This document shows, in pieces, positions 1 to 10,545 of a stretch of DNA of 64,000 nt. Origin of the DNA: Benzoatithermus sp963720725 (GTDB lineage Bacteria; Pseudomonadota; Alphaproteobacteria; Geminicoccales; Geminicoccaceae); NCBI GenBank assembly GCA_963720725.1, contig CAVRGN010000008.1, positions 124,001 through 188,000 of the forward strand, written 5' to 3'. A model generated the notes under the pieces. That model did not search any database and was not told the DNA's origin. It saw nothing but the letters and a program-made list of their open reading frames with translations. A program made the translations under genes and the position numbers. Positions within the stretch are counted from its first letter, which is position 1. Every line of letters starts with the position of its first letter.

Positions 1-763
1 CACGAACCCGATCGAGACCAGGTTCTCGCCGAACATGTAGAGCCAGGAGCCGCCATAGGTGCGGCCCGTCATCGGCCAGCCCACGGTGTGGATCACCTGG
101 CCCTTGATGTGCCGCTTGGGATCGACCTCCCACAGCTCCTTCACGCCGAGCCCGTAGGTCTGCGGTTGCACGCCCTCGCGTAGCTTGAACTTCTCCATCG
201 CGACTTTGGCCAGCGAGCCGCGGCAGCCCTCGGCCAGGAGCGTCAACTTGGCGTGCAGCTCCATTCCGGGCTGGAAGTTCGGGACCTTCCTCGCCCTCCC
301 TGGTGACGCCCATGTTGCCGGTGGCGACGCCGCGCACCCGGCCGGCCTCGTCCTGCAGCAGCTCCGCGGCCGCGAAGCCGGGGTAGATCTCCACGCCCGC
401 GGCCTCGGCCTGCTCGCCCAGCCAACGCACGACGTTGCCGAGGCTGACGATGTAGTTGCCGGCATTGTGCATCTGGGGCGGCGTCGGCAGGCGGAACGAC
501 ATGGTCTCGGTGAGGTAGAGGAACTCGTCCCCGGTCACGGCCGTGTCGATCGGCGCACCGCGCTCCTTCCAGTCCGGCAGGAGCTCGTCGAGCGCCCGCG
601 GCTCCAGGCAGGCGCCGGAGAGGATGTGGGCACCCACCTCCGAGCCCTTCTCGATCACGCAGACCGAGACCTCCGCACCGTTCTCGGCCGCGAGCTGCTT
701 GAGCCGGATCGCGGCGGCCAGGCCGGCGGGGCCGGCGCCCACGATGACGACGTCGTAGTCCAT
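1..763 (-). CDS. Electron transfer flavoprotein-ubiquinone oxidoreductase, N-terminal part, frameshifted
   Basis: Runs off the left edge, so only about the first 250 residues are present. The N-terminus MDYDVVIVGAGPAGLAAAI is a Rossmann FAD-binding motif, followed by the family-typical segments GAHILSG, LPDWKERGAP and QPQTYGLGVKELWE. ETF-QO is a membrane-attached FAD/4Fe-4S enzyme passing electrons from ETF (fatty- and amino-acid oxidation) to ubiquinone. The reading frame slips near 277-280: the family expects GP(N/D)FQPGMEL, but one extra base is present in the string read gaacttcc on the minus strand, and the frame from 276 downward restores the protein. An isolated single-base insertion in a well-conserved gene suggests a sequence error. 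Identity is strong; integrity is uncertain. Confidence 0.85.
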   Translation of the reverse strand, partial: MDYDVVIVGAGPAGLAAAIRLKQLAAENGAEVSVCVIEKGSEVGAHILSGACLEPRALDELLPDWKERGAPIDTAVTGDEFLYLTETMSFRLPTPPQMHNAGNYIVSLGNVVRWLGEQAEAAGVEIYPGFAAAELLQDEAGRVRGVATGNMGVTREGEEGPELPARNGAARQVDAPGRGLPRLAGQSRDGEVQATRGRATADLRARREGAVGGRSQAAHQGPGDPHRGLADDGPHLWRLLALHVRREPGLDRVR

Positions 764-902
764 CGATTCGCGTTCCAAGGAGCTTCTCCGGGCCAGCCTG
801 TCAGCGGGAAGGCAGCGCCCTAGCACTTCGGCGCCGCATGGTGAAGGTGGGCCGGCGGGACAGGTCTGGCCATGCCTTCCCGCCGGGACTAGGGAATGCG
901 GC

Positions 903-1586
903 GTGACCAGGTTCCACCCCGCACCGCTCGACGCGCCACGGCTCGAGCAGATGCTCGACGCGCTCGCCGCGCGGGACGACGACCTGCGCGCCGCCATCGC
1001 CCGCATCGGCTACCCGGCGCCGCGGCAGCGCGATCCCGGCTTCGCGACCCTGTTGCGGATCATCATGGCGCAGCAGGTCTCGACCGCGTCGGCGGCGGCC
1101 ATGTGGCGCAAGCTCGAGACGGCCCTGGGTGGCGAGGTCACGCCCGACCGGTTCCTCGGCCTGGACGACGCCGCGCTGCGTGCCGCCGGGTTCAGCGGGC
1201 GCAAGGCCGACTATGCGCGCGGCCTGTGCCGGGCGATCTCGGCCGGAGACCTCGACGTCGAGGCGCTCGCCCAGCTCGAGGAGGAGGCCGCGATCGAGCT
1301 GCTGGTGCGGCTGCGCGGCTTCGGCCGCTGGAGTGCGGAGATCTACCTCCTGTTCGCCCTCGGCCGCGCGGACGTCTTCCCGGCCGACGACCTGGCGGTG
1401 CAGATCGCCTATCAGCGCCTGAAGCGCCTCAATGCCCGCCCCGCCGCCAAGGCCCTGCGCGTCCTGACGGAAACCTGGCGGCCCCATCGCGGCGCCGCCG
1501 CAGTGTTCCTGTGGCATTACTATGGTGCCGCCACCCTCGAAGAGGCGAAGGCCGTCCGGGCTGATCAGCGCATCAGGCCTTCTTGA
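903..1586 (+). CDS. DNA-3-methyladenine glycosylase II (AlkA-like, HhH-GPD family)
   Basis: A 227-residue protein of the size of short AlkA enzymes lacking the N-terminal extension. It removes alkylated purines in base excision repair. The helix-hairpin-helix is visible at residues about 135-149 (VRLRGFGRWSAEIYL) and is followed by DVFPADDLAVQ, where D163 aligns with the catalytic aspartate of E. coli AlkA. The early segment LRIIMAQQVSTASA (about 51-64) is the usual GPD-family signature. It starts with GTG at 903; no better upstream start is apparent. It runs away from the ETF-QO gene, and its 3' end overlaps the decayed gene on the other strand. No regulatory site recognised. Confidence 0.88.
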   Translation: MTRFHPAPLDAPRLEQMLDALAARDDDLRAAIARIGYPAPRQRDPGFATLLRIIMAQQVSTASAAAMWRKLETALGGEVTPDRFLGLDDAALRAAGFSGRKADYARGLCRAISAGDLDVEALAQLEEEAAIELLVRLRGFGRWSAEIYLLFALGRADVFPADDLAVQIAYQRLKRLNARPAAKALRVLTETWRPHRGAAAVFLWHYYGAATLEEAKAVRADQRIRPS

Positions 1587-2290
1587 GTTTCGCGCCAGGT
1601 GCAGCGCTCGGCCACGACCGGCGCGACGTGCGGATTGCCGGCGCCGCGGGCGATCAGGGCGCCGACGTGCTTGTCGGGCCCGTAGCCCTGGTGAGCCGAG
1701 AGCGGGTCGGCGACATCGCCCGGCCCAAGCAGGGAGTTCACCGAGGCGACGTTGATCATGACGTTGGTCACGCTGGGGCACAGCCGCGAGTTGATGTGCC
1801 CGTCTGTGAACTTGTCGAGGATGGGATAGCTCATCAGGTCGTTCGGGTCCGAGAACGCCACAATCTGGGTTTCGGCGAAGAACCGCCCGGGCTTGGTCTC
1901 GGCTGGGCCGCAATAGGTCGCCGACTGCCCCACGATCTGCTGGCCCTCGCGGCCGGCTTCGAGCAGCGGGAGCTAGTTGGACAGCGGATGGACGACGATT
2001 TCCGCGTCCGCGAGGTCCCGGCTTTCATGCGGGTGTTCTCGGTGGGCTCCGGAAGCCCACTCCAGCTGCGCGAGGTCACCCAGCAGATCGACTGCGGCTC
2101 GCGCTTCTAGCCGGCATAGGCCAGGGGGTCGGGGGCGATGTCGTTGACGAAGCTCCGCGCTGCTTGGTTCGCGGACGCGCGGCGCAGCACGTATTCCTGC
2201 TCCTTTTCGAAGGCGAGCAGGTCCTTGTCGGGCTGGGTGATCGGCGACCACGTCAGCTCGGAGAACAGGAGATCGCCGCGGGCCAGCCAG
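1565..2290 (-). pseudogene. Decayed gene, C-terminal part of an unrecognised protein
   Basis: Protein-like sequence continues on the minus strand but is broken. The segment from about 2280 to 2107 reads LTWSPITQPDKDLLAFEKE and ends in a TAG. Shifted frame from about 2100 then reads LGDLAQLEWASGAHREH, meets an in-frame TAG near 1978, and continues as a well-formed segment of about 120 residues (AETKPGRFFAETQIVAFSDP, then SRLCPSVTNVMINVA) to a stop at 1565. One frameshift plus one nonsense codon mark it as a pseudogene, although single-base sequence errors could also contribute. I do not recognise the family. The N-terminal half is missing, and its place is taken by a fragment of a gene on the opposite strand. 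Confidence 0.55.
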
Positions 2291-2569
2291 CTCTGGCCGT
2301 CGACAACATCGTGCTCCGCGGCTACTTTCTGAGCGCCGACCCGGGGGACGCGACCCCCGGGCGTCATCATCGGCTTCGGTGCGGGTGCTGCCGAGCCGAC
2401 GACGGCCATCGAGGGCTATCAGATGACGGCGGCGGGGCTGCGTCTCCGGGGCAGCGGCGAGGTCGCCTCGGGCGGGTGCAAGGTGCCGGGCGTGCTGGTG
2501 CCGCAAGCCCACGGCCAACAGGATCATGGAGCAGATGCAGCCGACCATCGAACGCCAGGGCTGGGTTTA
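2275..2569 (+). pseudogene. 3' fragment of a small lipoprotein-like gene (DUF4410-like, tentative)
   Basis: On the plus strand three short frames join into one plausible C-terminus: ALAVDNIVLRGYFLSADPGD (about 2296-2355), then GFGAGAAEPTTAIEGYQMTA with RGSGEVASGG and KVPGVLVP (about 2371-2505), then KPTANRIMEQMQPTIERQGW ending at the TAG at 2567-2569. The GFGAGAAE...EGYQMTAAG pattern resembles DUF4410-type outer-membrane lipoproteins, but that is from memory of the pattern and tentative. The start is absent because the sequence abuts the antisense fragment at about 2275-2290. It is not expressed as an intact protein as it stands. Confidence 0.4.
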
Positions 2570-2667
2570 GGTCGCCTGAGCCTCGGCCGGCGGCCACGAC
2601 CCTGCGCATCATGACCGATCGGTAGCGCACGCTGGTGGCGGCAGCCGCGACATGGCAGGATGCGATC

Positions 2668-3111
2668 ATGCAGGAACCGCCCGCTCTCTTGCGCGTGCAT
2701 GGCGACCCCACGGTCGCCATCGATCCCTTGGCGGTCGGCCGAATCGTGGAAGAGATCTTCCCCGAGGCCCTGGGGGTGTGGATATACGGCAGCTTTGCCC
2801 ACGGCCGCGCCCGCCGTGATAGCGACCTCGACATCGCCATTCTCCCGGACCGACCGCTCGATTCCTGGGAACGCATCGAGCGGGCGCTCGACGTGGGTTC
2901 GCGGCTCCGCCGCGATGTCGATCTCGTGGATCTGCGCAAAGTGTCGCCGGTCCTTCGGTTCGAGGTGGTGACGCGCGGCATTCGGGTGGCGGCGCGCGAT
3001 CCGTATACCGCCGACGTCATGGCGACCGCGGCGATCTCGATGTTCCAGCGCCTCAATGAAAGTCAGTGCCAGCACTTGGCCCGCGTCGAGGCGCGGGCGC
3101 TCGCGCCGTGA
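2668..3111 (+). CDS. mntA: MNT-type nucleotidyltransferase antitoxin (MntA-like)
   Basis: A 147-residue minimal nucleotidyltransferase. The motif GSFAHGRARRDSDLDIAIL has the GSX10DXD arrangement in which the two aspartates bind metal, and DVDLVDLR supplies the third carboxylate. In the HEPN-MNT (HepT-MntA, type VII) toxin-antitoxin family this protein neutralises the HEPN RNase by adding AMP to a tyrosine. The ATG at 2668 is preferred over the GTG at 2635 because an AGGA ribosome-binding site lies about 7 bases upstream. The 3' end overlaps the hepT start by 4 bases, so the pair is translationally coupled. Family assignment is firm; activity is inferred. Confidence 0.85.
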   Translation: MQEPPALLRVHGDPTVAIDPLAVGRIVEEIFPEALGVWIYGSFAHGRARRDSDLDIAILPDRPLDSWERIERALDVGSRLRRDVDLVDLRKVSPVLRFEVVTRGIRVAARDPYTADVMATAAISMFQRLNESQCQHLARVEARALAP

Positions 3112-3527
3112 TCGATCGAATCATCCATAGCAAGTCGCGCTCGATCGATCGCTGCATCGAGCGGGTCCGTGAGGAGTATGTCGGGCACGAAGCCGAGTTC
3201 GAGACGGACTTTAGCCGACAGGATGCGGCGATCCTGAACCTGATCCGCGCCTGCGAACAGTCGATCGACATGGCAAACCGGATGACACTGCTGCGGGATC
3301 TGCCGATCGCGGACAGCGCCGGCGACACATTTCTGGCATTGGGGAAGGCCCAGCTGATCTCCAAGGATCTGGCCTTGTCGATGAAAAGCATGGTGGGCTT
3401 TCGTAACATTGCCGTCCACGAGTATCAGGAACTCGACCTCGCCAAGGTCCGGGCGATCATCGAGTATCGCCTGGATGATATTCGCGCCTTCGCCAAGGCC
3501 ATGCTGGCCGCGAGTACGGGTGCCTGA
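3108..3527 (+). CDS. hepT: HEPN-domain RNase toxin (HepT-like)
   Basis: A 139-residue all-helical protein beginning with the GTG at 3108 inside the stop of the preceding antitoxin gene (GTGA overlap). The C-terminal motif RNIAVHEY contains the RX4H catalytic pair of HEPN RNases and the adjacent tyrosine that MntA-type partners AMPylate. The segment RDLPIADSAGDTFLALGKAQ is typical of HepT proteins. Predicted role: toxin of an MNT/HEPN module, held inactive by the adjacent nucleotidyltransferase. It ends about 100 bases before gyrA, with no strong terminator visible between. Confidence 0.86.
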   Translation: MIDRIIHSKSRSIDRCIERVREEYVGHEAEFETDFSRQDAAILNLIRACEQSIDMANRMTLLRDLPIADSAGDTFLALGKAQLISKDLALSMKSMVGFRNIAVHEYQELDLAKVRAIIEYRLDDIRAFAKAMLAASTGA

Positions 3528-3634
3528 ACTGGCCCGGAAACTTGTGTTCCCCGAGCGCCTCTGCTAGCTTCCGCACTGAACAAGAGCCTGCGGGCATCCA
3601 CCGCTAACTCCTTCATGTAACGAGATTTTCCCTC

Positions 3635-6367
<2,733 letters not shown>

Positions 6368-6463
6368 CGCAGCGGCCACATGACATCTGGGCCGGCTCGC
6401 GGCGGCGGCCTAGAACCGGCCCTGCGGCCGGCGTTCCGGCGACACAGGCGCGAGGACCGGGGC

Positions 6464-6994
6464 ATGAGCCGGACACGCATCGGAATCTACCCGGGAACGT
6501 TCGACCCGATCCATCTCGGGCATCTCGACGTGATCCGGCGTGCAACCACGCTGGTCGACCGGCTGATCATCGGCGTGGCCATCAATGCCGGCAAGGAGCC
6601 GCTGTTCACGCTCGAGGAGCGTGCGCGGATGGTCGAGACCGACATCAACGCGCTGATGGCCGCCAACGCGCTCAATGGTGCGGTGATCGAGGTCAAGCCG
6701 TTCCAGTCGCTGCTCATGCATTTCGCGCACGAGAACGGTGCGGAGACGGTGATCCGCGGCCTGCGGGCGGTTTCGGACTTCGAGTACGAGTTCCAGATGG
6801 CCGCCAACAACAAGCGGATTTATCCCCGGATCGAGACCGTGTTCCTGATGGCGTCGGAGACCAGCCAGTTCATCTCCTCGCGCTTCGTCAAGGAGATCCA
6901 CCATCTCGGCGGCGACGTCTCGAGCTTCGTGACCAGGGCGGTGATGGTCGTCCTCGACGGCAAGCGCGGGCGGGCCGCGGCCGATGCCGCCTGA
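6464..6994 (+). CDS. coaD: Phosphopantetheine adenylyltransferase
   Basis: A 176-residue nucleotidyltransferase catalysing ATP + 4'-phosphopantetheine to dephospho-CoA + PPi, the penultimate step of coenzyme A synthesis. The start GIYPGTFDPIHLGHLDVI has the HXGH motif (H17-H20), and the ISSRFVKEI segment near residue 130 corresponds to the second nucleotide-binding motif. The ATG at 6464 gives the usual N-terminus; upstream in-frame codons are low-complexity and unlike the family. gyrA-coaD adjacency is common in Rhodospirillales. Confidence 0.97.
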   Translation: MSRTRIGIYPGTFDPIHLGHLDVIRRATTLVDRLIIGVAINAGKEPLFTLEERARMVETDINALMAANALNGAVIEVKPFQSLLMHFAHENGAETVIRGLRAVSDFEYEFQMAANNKRIYPRIETVFLMASETSQFISSRFVKEIHHLGGDVSSFVTRAVMVVLDGKRGRAAADAA

Positions 6995-7014
6995 GCCCTG
7001 CTAGGAAGGATCCC

Positions 7015-7614
7015 ATGCTGACCACCCTGCTCGAGCCGCGCCTGCGCCTCACCATCTGTGGCATCGATGAACTCGACACCCACGGCGAGGCCGAGGTCAC
7101 TCACGTCCTGTCGATCCTCGACCCCGACTATCCCGAGCCGCGCGCGTTCGCCGCCTACGATCCGCACCACCGGCTGACCATGCGCTTCCACGACATCATC
7201 GGCCCCTGGCCCGGCTGGCAGGCGCCGGAGCGTTCCGACATCGAGGCCCTGGTGGAGTTCGGCCGCGAGCTCGACGAGGCGGGCGAGAATCTGCGGCACC
7301 TGCTGGTCCACTGCCACGCCGGCATCTCGCGCTCGACCGCGGCCATGGCGACCCTGCTGGCACGGCACACCCCGGTCGGCGAGGAGGAAGGCATCTTCGC
7401 CCGCATCCGCGAGATCCGCCCGATCGCCTGGCCCAACTCGCGCATGATCGCCTTCGCCGACGACATCCTCGGCCGCGGCGGCCGGCTCGACGCAGCACTG
7501 CGCGAGCATTATCGCTGGCAGGCGCCCCGGCGGCCGGAGTTCATGGAGGAGCTCAAGCGCAACGGCCGCGGGGCGGAAGTTCCCGATTCCGGATCGTCAT
7601 CCGCTCACGGGTGA
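7015..7614 (+). CDS. Protein tyrosine phosphatase-like protein
   Basis: A 199-residue cytosolic protein with the cysteine-phosphatase loop HCHAGISRS (C100 nucleophile, R106), the HCX5RS signature of tyrosine and dual-specificity phosphatases. The segment FHDIIGP near residue 60 offers D60 as a possible general acid. A strong AGGAAGGA ribosome-binding site lies 6-13 bases before the ATG at 7015, and coaD ends just 20 bases upstream, so the two are probably cotranscribed. Alphaproteobacteria have a widespread family of such proteins, usually annotated as tyrosine protein phosphatases; the substrate is unknown. Its place between coaD and queA is where many relatives carry a peptidyl-prolyl isomerase. 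Confidence 0.8.
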   Translation: MLTTLLEPRLRLTICGIDELDTHGEAEVTHVLSILDPDYPEPRAFAAYDPHHRLTMRFHDIIGPWPGWQAPERSDIEALVEFGRELDEAGENLRHLLVHCHAGISRSTAAMATLLARHTPVGEEEGIFARIREIRPIAWPNSRMIAFADDILGRGGRLDAALREHYRWQAPRRPEFMEELKRNGRGAEVPDSGSSSAHG

Positions 7615-7666
7615 TCTCCGCGCCTGCCCCCGGGCGATTCAGGGAGCCTTGAGCCTGGAGAGGACC

Positions 7667-9484
7667 ATGCAGGTGCGGTTCTGGGGCACGCGGGGTTCGA
7701 TCGCCACGCCTGGCGAGACCACCTTGCGCCACGGCGGCAACACCGCCTGCGTCGAAGTGCGGTCGGAATCCGGCACGCTGCTGGTGATCGACTGCGGGAC
7801 CGGTGCCCGTGCTCTCGGCCAGGATCTGCTGGCGCGGAAACACGGGCGCCTGCGCGGCCACATCCTGATCAGCCACACCCACTGGGACCATATCCAGGGC
7901 TTGCCGTTTTTCGCGCCGCTGTTCGTGCCGGGCAGCGAGTGGGACATCTACGCGCCCCGTGGCCTCGCGCAATCCTTGCGCGACACGCTCGCCGGCCAGA
8001 TGCAGTACACCTACTTCCCGGTCACGCTGGAGGATCTCGGTGCCGAGATCCGCTACCACGAGCTGGTCGAGGGGGTGTTCGACGCGGGCGACGTCAGCGT
8101 GCGGACGCAGTACCTGAACCATCCGGCACTGACCCTCGGCTACCGGCTCGAGGGCGACGGTTCCTGCCTGGTCTACGCTTCCGATCACGAGCTGCACGCG
8201 CGCCGCCTCGCTGGGGGCGAAGGCCGGATCGACGGGCCCGATCTGCACCACGCCAGCTTCCTGGCCGACGCCGATCTGGTCATCCACGACGCGCAGTACA
8301 CGGCCGCAGAATACGGGTCCAAGGTCGGCTGGGGCCACAGCACCGTCGAATATGCCGCGGCCGTCAGCGACGCGGCGGGCGCCAGGCGGCTGGCGGTGTT
8401 CCACCACGATCCGCGCCGGGACGACGAGGCCTTGGACGGACTCGTCGCCGATCTGCGCGCGACGCTGGCAGACCGGGCCTGCGCGCTCGATGTGTTCGCC
8501 GCGGCCGAAGGCGCCGAGATCGAGCTGCGCCCCGTGGGCCGGGCGGATCGGAGGCCGACCACTACGGGCTTTTCGGCTGCCACGCCGCTGCCGGCGGCGC
8601 TCAGCGGCCGCACGGTGTTGCTGGCCCTGAACGACAACGCCATGAGCAGCTCGGTAGCGGAGGCGTTGCAGCGGGACCGGGTGCGGACGGTGATCGCGTC
8701 CGATGTTCGGAATGTCCTGCAACTCGTGCAGGCCGAGCGGCCGGCCCTCGTGCTCATGGCCAAGGACGTTCCGGGCAGCGGCGGTCTCGCTGCATGCCGG
8801 GAGATCCGCCGGCTGCCCGATCCGGCGCTCGCCCAGCTGCCGGTCGTCATCGTCGCGGCCGACGAGGACGCCGCCGCCGGCGAGGCCGCCGGCGTCAGCG
8901 ACTGGCTGCTCAAGCCCTGCTCGAGCATCTATGCCCGGACGCGCGTCCGGGCCTGGCTGTTGCGCAGTCATTGCCGCTGGCTGCGGGCGCCGGCGCCCGA
9001 GAACGAGGAGCAGCGGCTGGCCGCCCTGCGGCAGCTGGGAATTCTCGACACGCAGCCCGAGGAGCGGTTCGACCGGCTGACGCGCATCGCCGCGGCACTG
9101 TTCGACGTGCCGATCGCCCTGGTCAGCTTGGTCGACCGCGAGCGCCAGTTCCTGAAGTCGACCTGTGGGCTGAACGTGCGGGAGACCCCCCGCGAGGTAT
9201 CGTTCTGCGCCCACGCGATCCTCAGCCAGGAAGTGATGGTGGTTCCCGACGCGCTGCTCGACGACCGCTTCGCCGACAATCCCCTGGTCACCGGCGAACC
9301 GCGCATCCGCTTCTACGCCGGCTGCCCGCTGGCGCTGCCCTGCGGCAACTTCGCGGGCACCCTCTGCATCCTGGACACGCGTCCGCACCGGCTGGACGTG
9401 GCCGATCTGCGCCACCTGCAGGACCTTGCCCGGCTGGTGGAGCGCGAACTCTCGCCGGAACGGCACACCACCGTCGTCGCCTGA
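7667..9484 (+). CDS. Metallo-beta-lactamase-fold hydrolase fused to pseudo-receiver and GAF domains
   Basis: About 605 residues in three parts. Residues 1-290: metallo-beta-lactamase fold starting VRFWGTRGSIATPG, with metal motif HTHWDHIQG, later ASDHE and the terminal FHHDP; this is the subclass containing RNase Z-like and cyclic-nucleotide phosphodiesterases. Residues about 315-440: receiver-like fold ending WLLKPCSS, but the phospho-acceptor position reads VLMAKDVPG, with alanine in place of aspartate, so it is probably not phosphorylated. Residues about 450-600: GAF domain (ILDTQPEERFDRLTRIA, SFCAHAIL, RFYAGCPL) of the type found in signalling kinases and diguanylate cyclases. The ATG at 7667 follows GGAGAGGA. 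Soluble. Likely a ligand-gated hydrolase; substrate unknown. Confidence 0.85.
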   Translation: MQVRFWGTRGSIATPGETTLRHGGNTACVEVRSESGTLLVIDCGTGARALGQDLLARKHGRLRGHILISHTHWDHIQGLPFFAPLFVPGSEWDIYAPRGLAQSLRDTLAGQMQYTYFPVTLEDLGAEIRYHELVEGVFDAGDVSVRTQYLNHPALTLGYRLEGDGSCLVYASDHELHARRLAGGEGRIDGPDLHHASFLADADLVIHDAQYTAAEYGSKVGWGHSTVEYAAAVSDAAGARRLAVFHHDPRRDDEALDGLVADLRATLADRACALDVFAAAEGAEIELRPVGRADRRPTTTGFSAATPLPAALSGRTVLLALNDNAMSSSVAEALQRDRVRTVIASDVRNVLQLVQAERPALVLMAKDVPGSGGLAACREIRRLPDPALAQLPVVIVAADEDAAAGEAAGVSDWLLKPCSSIYARTRVRAWLLRSHCRWLRAPAPENEEQRLAALRQLGILDTQPEERFDRLTRIAAALFDVPIALVSLVDRERQFLKSTCGLNVRETPREVSFCAHAILSQEVMVVPDALLDDRFADNPLVTGEPRIRFYAGCPLALPCGNFAGTLCILDTRPHRLDVADLRHLQDLARLVERELSPERHTTVVA

Positions 9485-9507
9485 CGGCTCGTCCCATCAG
9501 GAGCCGC

Positions 9508-10545
9508 ATGCGCGTCGACCTGTTCGACTTCGACCTGCCGCCCGAGCTGATCGCGCAAGCGCCGATCCGCCCGCGCGATGCCGCGCGCCTGCTTCTGGTG
9601 GACGACGGGCCGCTGCGCGAGACGGTCGTACGCGACCTGCCGACGCTTTTGCGCCCTGGGGATCTTTTGGTCCTCAACGACACCCGCGTCCTGCCGACTC
9701 GCTTCTTCGGCCATCGCGGCGAGGTTGCGGTCGAGGTCACGCTGGTCGAGCGGATCGGCGATGCCGCCTGGTGGGCGCTGGCGAAGCCGGGCAAGCGCCT
9801 GCGCAGCGGTGACACGGTGCAGCTCGCGCCCGGCCTTGCCGCTACCGTCGCCGGCAAGGACCAGGAGGGCAGGGTGCGTCTCCACTTCGCGCTCGCCGGC
9901 GAGGCCCTGCTCGACGCGATCCGCGCCGCCGGCGCCATGCCCTTGCCGCCCTACATCCGCCGACCGACAGGTGGCGACGCCCATGACACCGCCGACTACC
10001 AGACCGTGTTCGCTCGTCGCGACGGCGCGGTCGCCGCACCCACCGCCTCGCTGCACCTGACCGAGGAATTGCTCGCCCGCCTGGATGCGGCCGGGATCGG
10101 ACGCTGCTTCGTGACCCTGCATGTCGGCGCCGGCACCTTCGCCCCGGTCAAGGCCGAGGACACCTCGGGCCACCTCATGCACGCCGAATGGTGCGAGGTG
10201 CCGCCAGAGGCGGCGGCTGCGATTGCGGCCGCACGTGGCCGCGGCGGCCGGGTGGTCGCCGTCGGTACCACGGTCCTGCGCACCCTGGAATCGCACGCGG
10301 CCGGGGACGGGACCGTCCTCTCGGGTGCGGGCGACACCAGCCTGTTCGTCACGCCGGGCTACCGATTCCGGGTCGCCGACCTCCTGCTCACCAATTTCCA
10401 CCTGCCGCGCAGCACGCTGGTCATGCTGGTGGCCGCCTTCTCCGGCCTCGAACGCATCCGGGCCGCCTACGCCCACGCCGTCGCCGAGCGCTTCCGCTTC
10501 TTCAGCTACGGCGACGCCTGCCTGCTCACCCGGATGGCGCCATGA
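9508..10545 (+). CDS. queA: tRNA preQ1(34) S-adenosylmethionine ribosyltransferase-isomerase
   Basis: A 345-residue QueA. It transfers and isomerises the ribosyl part of S-adenosylmethionine onto preQ1 at tRNA position 34, giving epoxyqueuosine. Family landmarks: FDLPPELIAQAPIRPRDAAR at the start, LNDTRVLPTR, the TLHVGAGTFAPVK motif, HAEWCEVP, and LLTNFHLPRSTL near the end. Overlaps the start of tgt by 4 bases (ATGA), so the two queuosine genes are translationally coupled; QueA acts directly after Tgt. Start ATG 9508 with a GGAG upstream. Confidence 0.97.
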   Translation: MRVDLFDFDLPPELIAQAPIRPRDAARLLLVDDGPLRETVVRDLPTLLRPGDLLVLNDTRVLPTRFFGHRGEVAVEVTLVERIGDAAWWALAKPGKRLRSGDTVQLAPGLAATVAGKDQEGRVRLHFALAGEALLDAIRAAGAMPLPPYIRRPTGGDAHDTADYQTVFARRDGAVAAPTASLHLTEELLARLDAAGIGRCFVTLHVGAGTFAPVKAEDTSGHLMHAEWCEVPPEAAAAIAAARGRGGRVVAVGTTVLRTLESHAAGDGTVLSGAGDTSLFVTPGYRFRVADLLLTNFHLPRSTLVMLVAAFSGLERIRAAYAHAVAERFRFFSYGDACLLTRMAP

